From contig NZ_JAJAVB010000015.1 of the NCBI RefSeq assembly GCF_020615385.1, positions 163,345-227,344 of the forward strand: DNA of 64,000 bases, read 5' to 3'. Under the pieces are notes generated by a model. That model saw nothing but the letters and a program-made list of their open reading frames with translations, was not told the origin of the DNA and searched no databases. The position numbers were made by a program, and so were the translations under genes. Positions 30,065 to 39,213 of this stretch are shown here, piece after piece (position 1 is the first letter of the stretch; every line of letters starts with the position of its first letter). The DNA is from Jiella soli (GTDB lineage: Bacteria > Pseudomonadota > Alphaproteobacteria > Rhizobiales > Rhizobiaceae).

Positions 30065-31294
30065 ATGGATCTCGGAATGACGGAGCGGCTGAAGCCGATC
30101 CACGCGGCCGTTCGCGACATGGTGCAGAGCGAGATCGCGCCGGCGAGCGAGGAATTCCTGGCCGAAGTGCCGAAGGAAGGCCGCTGGCGCTATACCGCAC
30201 GGCAGACGGAGATCCTAGACGGCCTGAAGGCGAAGGCGCGCGAACGCGGGCTGTGGAACTTCTGGCTGACCGATTCGGCGCGCGGCTGCGGCCTTTCCAC
30301 CGTCGAATACGCCTATCTGGCCGAGGAGATGGGCAAGGCGCATCTCGGCGCCGAGACCTTCAACTGCTCGGCGCCCGACACCGGCAACATGGAGGTGCTG
30401 GAACGCTTCTGCACGCCGGAGCAGCAGGCGCCCTGGCTGCCGCGCCTGCTGGCCGGCGAGATCCGCTCCGCCTATCTGATGACCGAGCCGGACGTCGCCT
30501 CCTCGGATGCCGGCAACATCGCGATGCGCTGTGTCGCCGATGGCGACGACTATGTCCTCGACGGCGAGAAGTGGTGGTCGTCCGGCGCCGGCGACCCGCG
30601 CTGCGAGATCTACATCGTCATGGCGAAGACCGCCGGCGACGACGCGCCCAAGCACCAGCGCCATTCGATGCTTCTCGTTCCGGCGGCAACGCCCGGCATC
30701 GAGGTTCTCCGGGCGATGACCGTCTTCGGGGACGACGACGCGCCGCACGGCCACATGCATATCCGCTTCACCGACGTGCGGGTGCCGAAATCGGCGATGA
30801 TCCTCGGCGAGGGCCGCGGCTTCGAGATCGCGCAGGGACGGCTCGGCCCCGGCCGCATCCACCACTGCATGCGCGCCATAGGCCAGGCGGAGGCCGCGCT
30901 CGAACTGATGTGCCGCCGGGCGCTCGGCCGCGAGGCCTTCGGCAGGAAGCTCGCCGAACTCGGCGCCAATTACGACATCATCGCCGACTGCCGCGCCGAG
31001 ATCGAGATGGCCCGGCTCCTGTGCCTGAAGGCGGCCTTCATGATGGACCAGGGCGACATGCGCGCCGCCGCGCCCTGGATCAGCCAGATCAAGGTGGTGG
31101 CCCCCAAGGTGGCGCTGAAGGTCTGCGACGAGGCGATCCAGATGCATGGCGCCGGCGGCATCAGCCAGGACCAGCCCCTCGCCCGGCTCTGGACGCATCT
31201 GAGAACACTGCGCCTCGTCGACGGGCCGGACGCGGTGCATCGTCGCCAGGTGGCCCGCTGGGAATTGCGCAAATACACCAATGAGCGGGTCTGA
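30065..31294 (+). CDS. acyl-CoA dehydrogenase, ACAD10/11-like (LvaC-like)
   Basis: A 409-aa flavoprotein. The N-terminal helical domain is followed by AYLMTEPDVASSDAGNIAM (FAD/substrate region) and KWWSSGAGDPRC, a block I associate with ACAD10/ACAD11. ILGEGRGFEIAQGRLGPGRI and IQMHGAGGISQD follow. In ACAD11 this domain works with the kinase domain to turn 4-phosphoacyl-CoA into an enoyl-CoA that can enter beta-oxidation. The partner kinase is on the opposite strand of the same cluster. The ATG lies 5 bp after tetR; a GTG at 30056 overlapping the tetR stop is an alternative start. Confidence 0.88.
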   Translation: MDLGMTERLKPIHAAVRDMVQSEIAPASEEFLAEVPKEGRWRYTARQTEILDGLKAKARERGLWNFWLTDSARGCGLSTVEYAYLAEEMGKAHLGAETFNCSAPDTGNMEVLERFCTPEQQAPWLPRLLAGEIRSAYLMTEPDVASSDAGNIAMRCVADGDDYVLDGEKWWSSGAGDPRCEIYIVMAKTAGDDAPKHQRHSMLLVPAATPGIEVLRAMTVFGDDDAPHGHMHIRFTDVRVPKSAMILGEGRGFEIAQGRLGPGRIHHCMRAIGQAEAALELMCRRALGREAFGRKLAELGANYDIIADCRAEIEMARLLCLKAAFMMDQGDMRAAAPWISQIKVVAPKVALKVCDEAIQMHGAGGISQDQPLARLWTHLRTLRLVDGPDAVHRRQVARWELRKYTNERV

Positions 31295-31297
31295 CCG

Positions 31298-31894
31298 GTG
31301 GCAGAGGACGGCAGACGAGGGTTCGAGGCGGGCAAATGGCTGAACGAGCCCGCGGAATGGTCGCTGGCGGACGAGACGCTAAACGTCGTCACCGACCACG
31401 GCTCGGACTTCTGGCGCGAGACCCATTACGGCTTCGTACGCGACAGCGGCCATTTTTTCGGCGTTGACGTGCCGGGCGACTTCACCGCGCAGGTGCGGGT
31501 TCGCGGCGCGTTCGAGGCGCTCTACGACCAGGCCGGCCTGATGGTCCGGCTGGATCCGGAGCGCTGGCTGAAAGCGGGGATCGAATGGACCGACGGCGCC
31601 CCCAATATCGGCAGCGTCCTCACCCTCGGCCGGTCGGACTGGGCGGCGAGCCCGTTTTCCGGCGATTCCGGCGACTTCCGGCTCCGGCTGACCGTTTCGG
31701 CCGGCGTGTTGCGACTGCAGGTGTCGGAGGATGGCGCCCGCTGGCCGCTCCTGCGGCTCTGTCCGTTTCCGGCGGCAGCAAGCTATCGCGTCGGACCGAT
31801 GTGCTGTACCCCCGAACGCGCCGGGCTCAAGCTGCGTTTTTCCGAATTTTCGGTCGGACCGCCGCTCGGCAAGGATCTGCACGATCTCGGCTGA
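31298..31894 (+). CDS. DUF1349 domain protein
   Basis: A 198-aa protein with a GTG start three bases after the dehydrogenase stop. The beta-sandwich family DUF1349 (concanavalin-like fold) is suggested by VTDHGSDFWRETHYGFVRDS, the mid-block YDQAGLMVRLDPERWLKAGI and the C-terminal FSEFSVGPPLG. No signal peptide is seen. Biochemical role is unknown; related fungal and bacterial proteins are annotated only as uncharacterised. Its position suggests co-expression with acyl-CoA catabolism. Confidence 0.75.
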   Translation: MAEDGRRGFEAGKWLNEPAEWSLADETLNVVTDHGSDFWRETHYGFVRDSGHFFGVDVPGDFTAQVRVRGAFEALYDQAGLMVRLDPERWLKAGIEWTDGAPNIGSVLTLGRSDWAASPFSGDSGDFRLRLTVSAGVLRLQVSEDGARWPLLRLCPFPAAASYRVGPMCCTPERAGLKLRFSEFSVGPPLGKDLHDLG

Positions 31895-31928
31895 GGCCGG
31901 CGGGCGCCAAGCAGGAGACCCGATATCC

Positions 31929-32897
31929 ATGAAAGCCGTCCTCTGCGAGGCCTACGGCCCGATCGCCGATCTCGCCCTGCGCGAAATGCCGGACCCTGAA
32001 GCGACCGGCGATGCGGTGGTGATCCGAACGGAAGCGATCGGCGTCAACTATCCCGACGGCCTCCTCGTCCAGGGTCTTTACCAGGCGAAGCCCAACCTGC
32101 CCTTCGTCCCCGGCATGGAGGCGGCCGGCGAAGTGACCGCCGTCGGGCCTGAGGTCACGCGCTTTTCTCCGGGCGATCGGGTCGTCGCCCTTCTCGACCA
32201 CGGCGGCTATGCCGAACGCGTCGCGGCGCCGGAGCGTGCCGTGATGGCGCTGCCGGAAGGGCTCGATGCCGGCGAGGCCTGCGCCCTCCTCTGCGCCTAC
32301 GGCACGGCCCATTATGCGCTGAAGCAGCGCGCTGAGCTCAAGCCCGGAGAGACGGTGCTGGTGCTCGGCGCCGCCGGCTCGACCGGGCTTGCCGCCTGCC
32401 AGATCGCCAACGCGATGGGCGCAAGGGTTATCGGCGTCGCCTCGAGCGAGGAGAAGCAGGGGCTTGCCGTCGCCCAAGGCGCTGACGTTGCGATCGGCTA
32501 CGAGGACCTGCGCGAGGACATCAGGCGCCTCACCGACGGCAAGGGCATCGATGTCGCATTCGACCCGGTCGGCGGCGAGGCCTTCGATGCGGTGTCGCGA
32601 GGCATGGCCTGGGGCGGGCGCCTGCTCGTGATCGGCTTTGCGTCCGGCACGATCCCCAAGCTCGCGGCAAACCTTGCCCTGGTGAAGGGATACAGCCTCG
32701 TCGGCGTCTTCTGGGGCGCCTTCACGCGGCGCGAACCCGAAGTCTTCGCCGCGAACATGGAGGAGTTGTTCGCTTGGGCAGGCGAAGGTGTCGTCACGCC
32801 CGAGATCAGCGAGCGCGTGCCTCTGGCCGAGGCGGCGGACGTCCTCGCCCGCATCCACGCTCGCACAACCACGGGCAAGATCGTGCTCGTGCCGTAA
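31929..32897 (+). CDS. NADPH:quinone oxidoreductase family, zinc-independent MDR
   Basis: A 322-aa medium-chain dehydrogenase/reductase of the QOR class, lacking the catalytic zinc ligands of alcohol dehydrogenases. The N-terminal GroES-like domain contains VNYPDGLLVQGLYQ and PGMEAAGEVTAVG. The cofactor domain has VLVLGAAGSTGLAACQIA. Members reduce quinones, enones or enoyl-CoAs. It lies 34 bp after the DUF1349 gene and probably shares its transcript. Substrate unknown. Confidence 0.88.
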   Translation: MKAVLCEAYGPIADLALREMPDPEATGDAVVIRTEAIGVNYPDGLLVQGLYQAKPNLPFVPGMEAAGEVTAVGPEVTRFSPGDRVVALLDHGGYAERVAAPERAVMALPEGLDAGEACALLCAYGTAHYALKQRAELKPGETVLVLGAAGSTGLAACQIANAMGARVIGVASSEEKQGLAVAQGADVAIGYEDLREDIRRLTDGKGIDVAFDPVGGEAFDAVSRGMAWGGRLLVIGFASGTIPKLAANLALVKGYSLVGVFWGAFTRREPEVFAANMEELFAWAGEGVVTPEISERVPLAEAADVLARIHARTTTGKIVLVP

Positions 32898-33020
32898 GGG
32901 AGCCGGTTCCGGCTTCGCCCGTCGGCCAGAGGCTTGCCCGGCAATCGTCGCAGCCTCTAACTGTTCGGCATGCCCACGACGCCGGCATATGCGACGAATC
33001 GAGCGAAACGGAGCTGAGAC

Positions 33021-33440
33021 ATGTCCGACGAACCGGCGCTCGCGGATTTCCCGAAGCGATCGACCGACAAGCTGCGCTTTTCGGACACGGACCGGCAGGG
33101 ACATGTCAACAATGCCGTCTTCGCGACCTTTCTGGAGACCGGGCGGGTCGAGATCCTCTACGATTCTGGCAGTCCGATCGCCGCGGAAGCCGGCGAGTTC
33201 GTAATCGCGCGGCTCGGGCTCGAATTTCGCGCCGAGATCCGCTGGCCGGGCAGCGTGACGATCGGAACGCGGGTCGCCGCCGTCGGGCGCTCCTCGGTGA
33301 CGCTCAGCCAGGCGATCTTCCAGGACGGCCGCTGCGCAGCTCTTGCCGAAACCGTCATCGTCCAGATCGACCGGCAGAGCCGCCGCGCACTCGCGCTGTC
33401 GCCGCAGGCCGCCGAACGGCTGCGGGGCCTGATGGGCTGA
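33021..33440 (+). CDS. acyl-CoA thioesterase, 4HBT hot-dog family
   Basis: A 139-aa hot-dog thioesterase. The 4-hydroxybenzoyl-CoA thioesterase signature is seen in RFSDTDRQGHVNNAVFATFL, with the active-site Asp and the HVNN element. It would hydrolyse acyl-CoA to free acid and CoA. It is about 120 bp after the quinone-oxidoreductase gene in the same direction and may close the cluster. Confidence 0.88.
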   Translation: MSDEPALADFPKRSTDKLRFSDTDRQGHVNNAVFATFLETGRVEILYDSGSPIAAEAGEFVIARLGLEFRAEIRWPGSVTIGTRVAAVGRSSVTLSQAIFQDGRCAALAETVIVQIDRQSRRALALSPQAAERLRGLMG

Positions 33441-33719
33441 GCGTGGATCGGACCAGCGGCGATGAGCCCGATCTCCCCCAGGCTGAAGGACTTTCTCCGT
33501 CGCAACAAGGAGCGCCGCCGCCGCGAGAGCGAGCTCTAAAGAGTGCCCGGCGAAGGGTGATCCGACATCCCTCAGTGAGGCCAAAGGAGAGCGCCGCCGC
33601 TCTCGCAGCGCAAAAACTGCGCCTCCGGCGGTTTCTGTTTCGGACCGGCTTCTATATCCAAGGACAGGATTTTCCGACGGGAAACGAATTTCAATCCTTT
33701 ATTCGAACGAGGAGGACAT

Positions 33720-35495
33720 ATGTGCGGAATATGCGGTGAAATCCGTTTCGACGGGCGCGGGGCCTCGCCAGAGCGGCTTCAACGCATGGGCGACTGCCTC
33801 GCCCGCCGCGGACCGGACGGGGCTGGCCAGATCGTGCGCGGGCGGGTCGGCCTCGGCCACCGCCGGCTGAAGATCATCGACCTCTCGGAGAAGGCTGCGC
33901 AGCCCATGGAGGACCCGGAACTAGGTCTCACCATCGCCTTCAACGGCTGCATCTACAATTACCCGGAGCTGCGCAAGGAGCTGGAGGGCAAGGGCTACCG
34001 CTTCTTCTCGACCGGCGACACCGAGGTCATCCTCAAGGCCTATCACGCCTTCGGCCGCGACTGCGTCAAGCGCTTCCACGGCATGTTCGCCTTCGCGATC
34101 CACGAGCGCGATTCCGGCCGCGTTATGCTGGCGCGCGACCGGTTCGGCATCAAGCCGCTCTATCTCTCGCTAAATACCGAGCGCCTCTATGTCGCGTCGT
34201 CGCTGCCGGCGATCCTGTCGACCGGCGATGTCGACCGCACGATCGATCGCGAAGCGCTGCACCACTACATGACCTTCCACGCGGTCGTCCCGCCGCCGCT
34301 GACGATCATCAAGGGCGTGCGGAAGCTGCCGCCCGCGACCACGAGGATGATCGAGCCGGACGGCTCCTTCGACGATCAGGTCTATTGGGCGCCGGACTTC
34401 TCGCCGCGTCCCGGCGACGAAAAACTCTCGCCCGACGACTGGCGCGACAAGGTGCTGGAGGCGCTGAAGCTCGCCGTCGACCGGCGCATGGTCGCCGACG
34501 TCCCGGTCGGAGTGCTCCTTTCCGGCGGTGTCGATTCCTCGCTGATCGTCGGCCTTCTCGCCGAGGCCGGACAGAAGGACCTCAACACCTTCTCGATCGG
34601 CTTCGAGGACGCCAATGGCGAGGTCGGCAACGAGTTCGAGTTCTCCGATCTCATCGCCAAGCACTACGGCACCGAGCACCACAAGATCTTCGTCCCCGGC
34701 TCGGAACTTATGGAGCATCTGCCGGGCACGATCGCGGCGATGTCGGAGCCGATGGTCTCCTATGACAATGTCGGCTTCTACCTGTTGTCGCGCGAGGTCT
34801 CCAAGCACATCAAGGTGGTGCAGTCAGGCCAGGGTGCCGACGAGATCTTCGGCGGCTATCACTGGTATCCGAAGATGGCCGGCGCCAACGATCCCCTCGC
34901 CGCCTACAGCCGGGCCTTCTTCGACCGTAGCCACGAGACGCTGAAGGGCCAGATCTCGCCGGAATGGATGAGCGAGGAGGATGTCAGCCGGAACTTCGTC
35001 GCGAACCACTTCGCCATGGCGGGCGCGACCGATCCTGTCGACAAGGCGCTGCGCGTCGATGCGCATGTCATGCTGGTCGACGATCCGGTGAAGCGCGTCG
35101 ACAACATGACGATGGCCTGGGGCCTCGAAGCCCGGGTGCCCTTCCTCGACCACGAGCTGGTCGAGCTCGCGGCCCGCGTACCGGCGGCGGAGAAGCTGAA
35201 GCAGGAGGGCAAGGGCGTCCTCAAGGAGGTCGCCCGGCAGGTGGTTCCCTCGGAGGTGATCGACCGCAAGAAGGGTTACTTCCCCGTCCCGCAGCTGAAA
35301 TACATCTCCGGTCCCTATCTCGACATGGTGAAGGACACGCTCGGCTCGCAGGCCGCGAGGGAAAGGCAGCTGTTCCAGCAGTCCTATCTGGACGAGCTCT
35401 TCGCCAATCCCGCCGAGCACATCACGCCCCTGCGCGGCTCCGAGCTCTGGCAGGTCGCGCTTCTGGAGATGTGGCTGCAGGAACAGGGAGTCTGA
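33720..35495 (+). CDS. asnO: N-acetylglutaminylglutamine amidotransferase
   Basis: A 591-aa class II asparagine-synthetase-like enzyme. The N-terminal nucleophile is Cys2 (MCGICGE), with RRGPDGAG and AFNGCIYNYPELR in the glutaminase domain. The synthetase domain has the PP-loop LLSGGVDSSLIVG. In the NAGGN pathway it amidates N-acetylglutaminylglutamine to make the osmoprotectant dipeptide amide. The assignment to NAGGN rather than asparagine rests on the two following genes. The ATG follows a strong GGAGGA site. Confidence 0.92.
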   Translation: MCGICGEIRFDGRGASPERLQRMGDCLARRGPDGAGQIVRGRVGLGHRRLKIIDLSEKAAQPMEDPELGLTIAFNGCIYNYPELRKELEGKGYRFFSTGDTEVILKAYHAFGRDCVKRFHGMFAFAIHERDSGRVMLARDRFGIKPLYLSLNTERLYVASSLPAILSTGDVDRTIDREALHHYMTFHAVVPPPLTIIKGVRKLPPATTRMIEPDGSFDDQVYWAPDFSPRPGDEKLSPDDWRDKVLEALKLAVDRRMVADVPVGVLLSGGVDSSLIVGLLAEAGQKDLNTFSIGFEDANGEVGNEFEFSDLIAKHYGTEHHKIFVPGSELMEHLPGTIAAMSEPMVSYDNVGFYLLSREVSKHIKVVQSGQGADEIFGGYHWYPKMAGANDPLAAYSRAFFDRSHETLKGQISPEWMSEEDVSRNFVANHFAMAGATDPVDKALRVDAHVMLVDDPVKRVDNMTMAWGLEARVPFLDHELVELAARVPAAEKLKQEGKGVLKEVARQVVPSEVIDRKKGYFPVPQLKYISGPYLDMVKDTLGSQAARERQLFQQSYLDELFANPAEHITPLRGSELWQVALLEMWLQEQGV

Positions 35496-35501
35496 GCCGA
35501 T

Positions 35502-37310
35502 ATGGCCGACAACCGGAACCAGAAGCAGGGCGGGGCGGGCTACCGCCTCGAGCGGATGCGCACGAACGGGCTCAAGGGCGGGACGAATCGCGAGCGCACG
35601 GACATCGAGGGGCCGAAGAAGAACGCCATCCTCGACTGCGGCTGGGGACGGCTGGTCTTCGCGCAGACCTTCTCCGACCAGCGGGAACTCGCCAACTCCC
35701 TGCGCGAGGAGGGTCCGGACCGGCGTGACATCGCCTTCTACGTCTCCGATCCGCACGTCCTCCTCAGCCACGCGCCGCAGGAGCTGTTCCTCGACCCCTC
35801 GCACACCTACAGGCTGGACCTTTCGACCTACCGGCCCGGCACGCGCCGGCCGCGCGGTTATTTCATCCGCCGCCTCTCCTCCGAACAGGACGCGACCGAG
35901 GTCAACCGGATCTACCAGACGCGCCACATGGTGCAGGTCCATCCGGCCTTCTTCTGGTCGAACCGTGACAACCGGGCGCTGACCTATTTCGTCGCCGAGG
36001 ACGAAACGACGGGCGCGATCCTCGGCACGGTGACCGGCGTCCATTCCCGCCGCGCCTTCAACGATCCCGACAACGGCTCCTCGCTCTGGTGCCTTGCGGT
36101 CGATCCGCAGGCGACCCATCCGGGCATTGGCGAAAGCCTGGTCCGCCGCCTCTCCGAACATTTCCAGGCGCGAGGCTGCGCCTTCATGGATCTGTCGGTC
36201 ATGCACGACAACGACAAGGCCATCGCGCTCTACGAGAAGCTCGGCTTCGTGCGGGTGCCGTTCTTCACGGTAAAGCGCAAGAACGAGATCAACGAGAAGC
36301 TGTTCACCGGCTCCGATCTCGGTTTCGAGGGGCTGAACCCCTATGCCAGGATCATCGTCGACGAGGCGAGGCGCCGCGGCATCCACTGCGAGGTGGTGGA
36401 CGCCCCCGGTGGCTTCTTCCGCCTGACGCAGGGCGGACGCACCGTGCTCTGCCGCGAAAGCCTGTCGGAACTCACCTCGGCGGTCGCGATGTCGATCTGC
36501 GACGACAAGTCGGTGACGCGCCGCATTGTCCAGGCCGCCGGCGTCGCCGTCCCCGAGCAGATCGACGCCAGCGCCGACGACGAGGCCATCGCCGCCTTCA
36601 TCGAGACGCACGGCCAGATCGTGGTGAAGCCGGCGAGAGGCGAGCAGGGCCGCGGTATCTCGGTCGGGATCGACAATCTGGAAGACGCGACGATCGCGAT
36701 CAACCTGGCGCGGGAACAGTCCGAACGCGTGCTCCTGGAAGCGATGTTCGAGGGCGAGGATCTCCGGCTGATCGTCATAGATTACCGCCTTGTCGCCGCG
36801 GCGGTCCGCCGTCCGGCGGCGATCATCGGCGACGGCCGCTCGACCGTCCGCGAACTGATCGAACATCTGTCACGCCGCCGCGCCGCCGCGACCGGCGGCG
36901 AAAGCAAGGTTCCGCTTGATGCCGAGACCGAACGCTGCGTGCGAAACGCCGGCTTCGCGATGGACGACGTTCCCCCGGAAGGTGAACAGGTCGCGGTCCG
37001 CAAGACCGCCAATCTGCACACCGGCGGCACCATCCATGACGTGACGGGCGAGATCCACCCGAAGCTCGTCGAGGCGGCGGTCGCCGCCGCACGCGCGATC
37101 GAGATTCCGGTGACCGGAATCGACCTGATGATCAAGGCGCCGCACAGTCCGGACTATGTCTTCATCGAAGCCAATGAACGGCCAGGTCTCGCCAATCACG
37201 AGCCGCAGCCCACTGCCGAACGGTTCATCGATCTCTTGTTTCCGCTGTCGATCCCGTTTTCAGTACGGGCTGCACGGAATCAGCAACGAAAGACGAAGAA
37301 GGACGAGTAG
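35502..37310 (+). CDS. ngg: N-acetylglutaminylglutamine synthetase, GNAT/ATP-grasp fusion
   Basis: A 602-aa two-domain enzyme. Residues about 115-270 form a GNAT acetyltransferase (LWCLAVDPQATHPGIGESLV and the C-terminal ALYEKLGFVRVPFF). Residues about 300-590 form an ATP-grasp ligase related to cyanophycin/glutathione synthetases (IVVKPARGEQGRGISVG, FIEANERPGLANH). One polypeptide thus acetylates glutamine or glutamate and joins the two residues. It starts 6 bp after asnO. The first 45 residues are basic and probably flexible. Confidence 0.92.
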   Translation: MADNRNQKQGGAGYRLERMRTNGLKGGTNRERTDIEGPKKNAILDCGWGRLVFAQTFSDQRELANSLREEGPDRRDIAFYVSDPHVLLSHAPQELFLDPSHTYRLDLSTYRPGTRRPRGYFIRRLSSEQDATEVNRIYQTRHMVQVHPAFFWSNRDNRALTYFVAEDETTGAILGTVTGVHSRRAFNDPDNGSSLWCLAVDPQATHPGIGESLVRRLSEHFQARGCAFMDLSVMHDNDKAIALYEKLGFVRVPFFTVKRKNEINEKLFTGSDLGFEGLNPYARIIVDEARRRGIHCEVVDAPGGFFRLTQGGRTVLCRESLSELTSAVAMSICDDKSVTRRIVQAAGVAVPEQIDASADDEAIAAFIETHGQIVVKPARGEQGRGISVGIDNLEDATIAINLAREQSERVLLEAMFEGEDLRLIVIDYRLVAAAVRRPAAIIGDGRSTVRELIEHLSRRRAAATGGESKVPLDAETERCVRNAGFAMDDVPPEGEQVAVRKTANLHTGGTIHDVTGEIHPKLVEAAVAAARAIEIPVTGIDLMIKAPHSPDYVFIEANERPGLANHEPQPTAERFIDLLFPLSIPFSVRAARNQQRKTKKDE

Positions 37311-38464
37311 TGCCGCGGCTTCCCATCGACTCCCACTATCTCACGGACCAGCTGAGGGCGCTTCTCAACATCCCGAGCCCCACCGGCTACACCGACACGG
37401 TGGTGCGTCATGTCGCGAAGGAACTCGAGCGGCTCGGCCTGACCGTCGAACTCACCCGCCGCGGGGCGATCTCGGCGATGCGACAAGGTTCGCGCCGCGC
37501 CTCGGCCCGTGCGATCGTCAGCCATCTCGACACGCTCGGCGCGCAGGTGAAACGGCTGAAGGACAACGGCCGCCTCGAACTCGTGCCGATCGGCCACTGG
37601 TCGGCGCGCTTCGCCGAGGGCGCACGCTGCATGATCTTTTCCGAGGCGGGCACCTATCGCGGCACCATCCTGCCGCTGAAGGCTTCCGGCCACACCTATA
37701 ACGAGGAGATCGACACCCTGCCGGTCGGCTGGGAGTATGTCGAACTACGCGTCGACGCGCTGGCCCGCGACCGGACCGAGGTGACCAAGCTCGGCATCGA
37801 GGTCGGCGACACCGTCGCGATCGACCCGCAGCCGGAATTCCTCGACAATGGCTACATCGTCTCGCGCCATCTCGACAACAAGGCCGGCGTCGCCGTCATG
37901 CTGGCATCGATCGAGGCGATGGAGCGGGCGAGCGCCTCGACACCGGTCGACATCCACTGGCTGTTCACGATCGCCGAAGAGGTAGGCGTCGGCGCCGCCT
38001 CGATCCTGACGCCGGACATCGCCTCGATGATCGCGGTCGACAACGGCACCTCGGCGCCCGGCCAGAACTCGTCCGAGTTCGGCGTGACCATCGCGATGGC
38101 CGACCAGACCGGGCCGTTCGACTACCATCTGACCAAGAAGCTGGTGCGGCTCTGTCAGGAGGAGGACATCCGCTACCAGAAGGACGTCTTCCGCTACTAC
38201 CGCTCCGATTCGGCGTCCGCCATCGAGGCCGGTCATGACGTCCGCACCGCGCTGATCACCTTCGGCGTCGATGCCTCGCACGGCTATGAGCGCATCCATG
38301 TCCACGCGCTGCGGTCGTTGTCGGAGCTGATCACCGCCTACGCCACCTCCCCCGTCGAGATCGAGCGCGACCGCAACCTTCACGCCGGGCTGAAGGGCTT
38401 TACCCGCCAACCGGACGTCGAGGCCGAGCAGGAGCTTGCCGAATATTCCAATCCCGCCGAGTGA
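37310..38464 (+). CDS. NAGGN-system M42 family peptidase
   Basis: A 384-aa metallopeptidase-like protein with a GTG start overlapping the ngg stop by one base. M42 features include IVSHLDTLGAQV (metal-binding His-Asp), RHLDNKAGVAVMLASIEAM and FTIAEEVGVGAAS (Glu-Glu). It occurs as the third gene of NAGGN cassettes and may trim or recycle the dipeptide when osmotic stress ends. The role is by association. Confidence 0.9.
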   Translation: MPRLPIDSHYLTDQLRALLNIPSPTGYTDTVVRHVAKELERLGLTVELTRRGAISAMRQGSRRASARAIVSHLDTLGAQVKRLKDNGRLELVPIGHWSARFAEGARCMIFSEAGTYRGTILPLKASGHTYNEEIDTLPVGWEYVELRVDALARDRTEVTKLGIEVGDTVAIDPQPEFLDNGYIVSRHLDNKAGVAVMLASIEAMERASASTPVDIHWLFTIAEEVGVGAASILTPDIASMIAVDNGTSAPGQNSSEFGVTIAMADQTGPFDYHLTKKLVRLCQEEDIRYQKDVFRYYRSDSASAIEAGHDVRTALITFGVDASHGYERIHVHALRSLSELITAYATSPVEIERDRNLHAGLKGFTRQPDVEAEQELAEYSNPAE

Positions 38465-38590
38465 TCGCCGCCTGACGGTGTGACCGGAAGCCCGCGAGAA
38501 GAAGCATCTGGCGCAGACGCATCGATTGCGGTCATATCTGCCGGGCGCCGTTCGGTCGGCGTCTTCGCTCTTTTCAGAGGGGACGGTGGA

Positions 38591-39061
38591 ATGGACATCG
38601 ATGCGCTCCAGCTCAAGGCAGGCGAGTGGTTTATGGCGGTGGGGCCCGTCGCGGCCGCCTGGCTTCACGATCTCGACCTTGCCGCGAACGCCCATCAGGT
38701 CCTGGCGGTCACGGCGATCATTGTCGCGCTCGTTTCCCTCGCCCTCACCCGGAGCGTCTTCGTCTTCCTCATGGCTTGCTTTCTCGGCGTCGCCGCGATC
38801 TTCGGGGCGGAGCCGGTGGAGGATCAGCTGAAACGGCAGGCCTTCTCGATCGGCTGTTTCATCGCCGTAGGCCTCGCCTCGCTGGCGGTCCTGGCAGTCC
38901 GCGCCCGTCTCAGGCGCTCCAGGCGCGAGATCGACAGGCTGACGGAGAAGAACGAGGAACTTCAGAACCTCTACGACGAGGAGCTGCGTTGGCGAAGGGC
39001 GAGCTCCGCCTCGCCCCTGGCGACGCGAGAGCAGGACCGGGCGACGCTGGAGACCGCCTGA
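38591..39061 (+). CDS. hypothetical membrane protein with coiled-coil tail
   Basis: A 156-aa protein not recognised as a named family. Two or three hydrophobic segments (about 35-75 and 82-102) are followed by a charged helix, RRSRREIDRLTEKNEELQNL, with heptad-like spacing. The topology resembles small membrane-anchored coiled-coil proteins. It is downstream of the NAGGN genes by 126 bp, so it may or may not belong to that operon. Confidence 0.6.
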   Translation: MDIDALQLKAGEWFMAVGPVAAAWLHDLDLAANAHQVLAVTAIIVALVSLALTRSVFVFLMACFLGVAAIFGAEPVEDQLKRQAFSIGCFIAVGLASLAVLAVRARLRRSRREIDRLTEKNEELQNLYDEELRWRRASSASPLATREQDRATLETA

Positions 39062-39150
39062 GACCGAGGAAAACGCCCGGCGGCCTGGGTCGCGGGGCGC
39101 GGGACGACCCCGGCTTCCCCACACGGACATCAGCGAGTGGAAGACGGTGA

Positions 39151-39166
39151 GCGGCCGGACGGCCGC
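39151..39166. terminator. GC hairpin between convergent genes
   Basis: GCGGCC and GGCCGC flank GGAC in the gap between two convergent genes. No T-run follows on either strand, so it may act as a stabilising hairpin or a bidirectional, factor-assisted terminator. Confidence 0.35.
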
Positions 39167-39213
39167 CCATCTTCGCCGGGAATGGCCCGCCCGCGCGGGG
39201 CCCCTGCCCTTGC

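Noticed and set aside
33462..33539. A 25-codon frame (MSPISPRLKDFLRRNKERRR...) between the thioesterase and asnO
   Set aside because: No clear ribosome site, a highly basic repetitive composition and no conservation evidence; kept out of the feature list.
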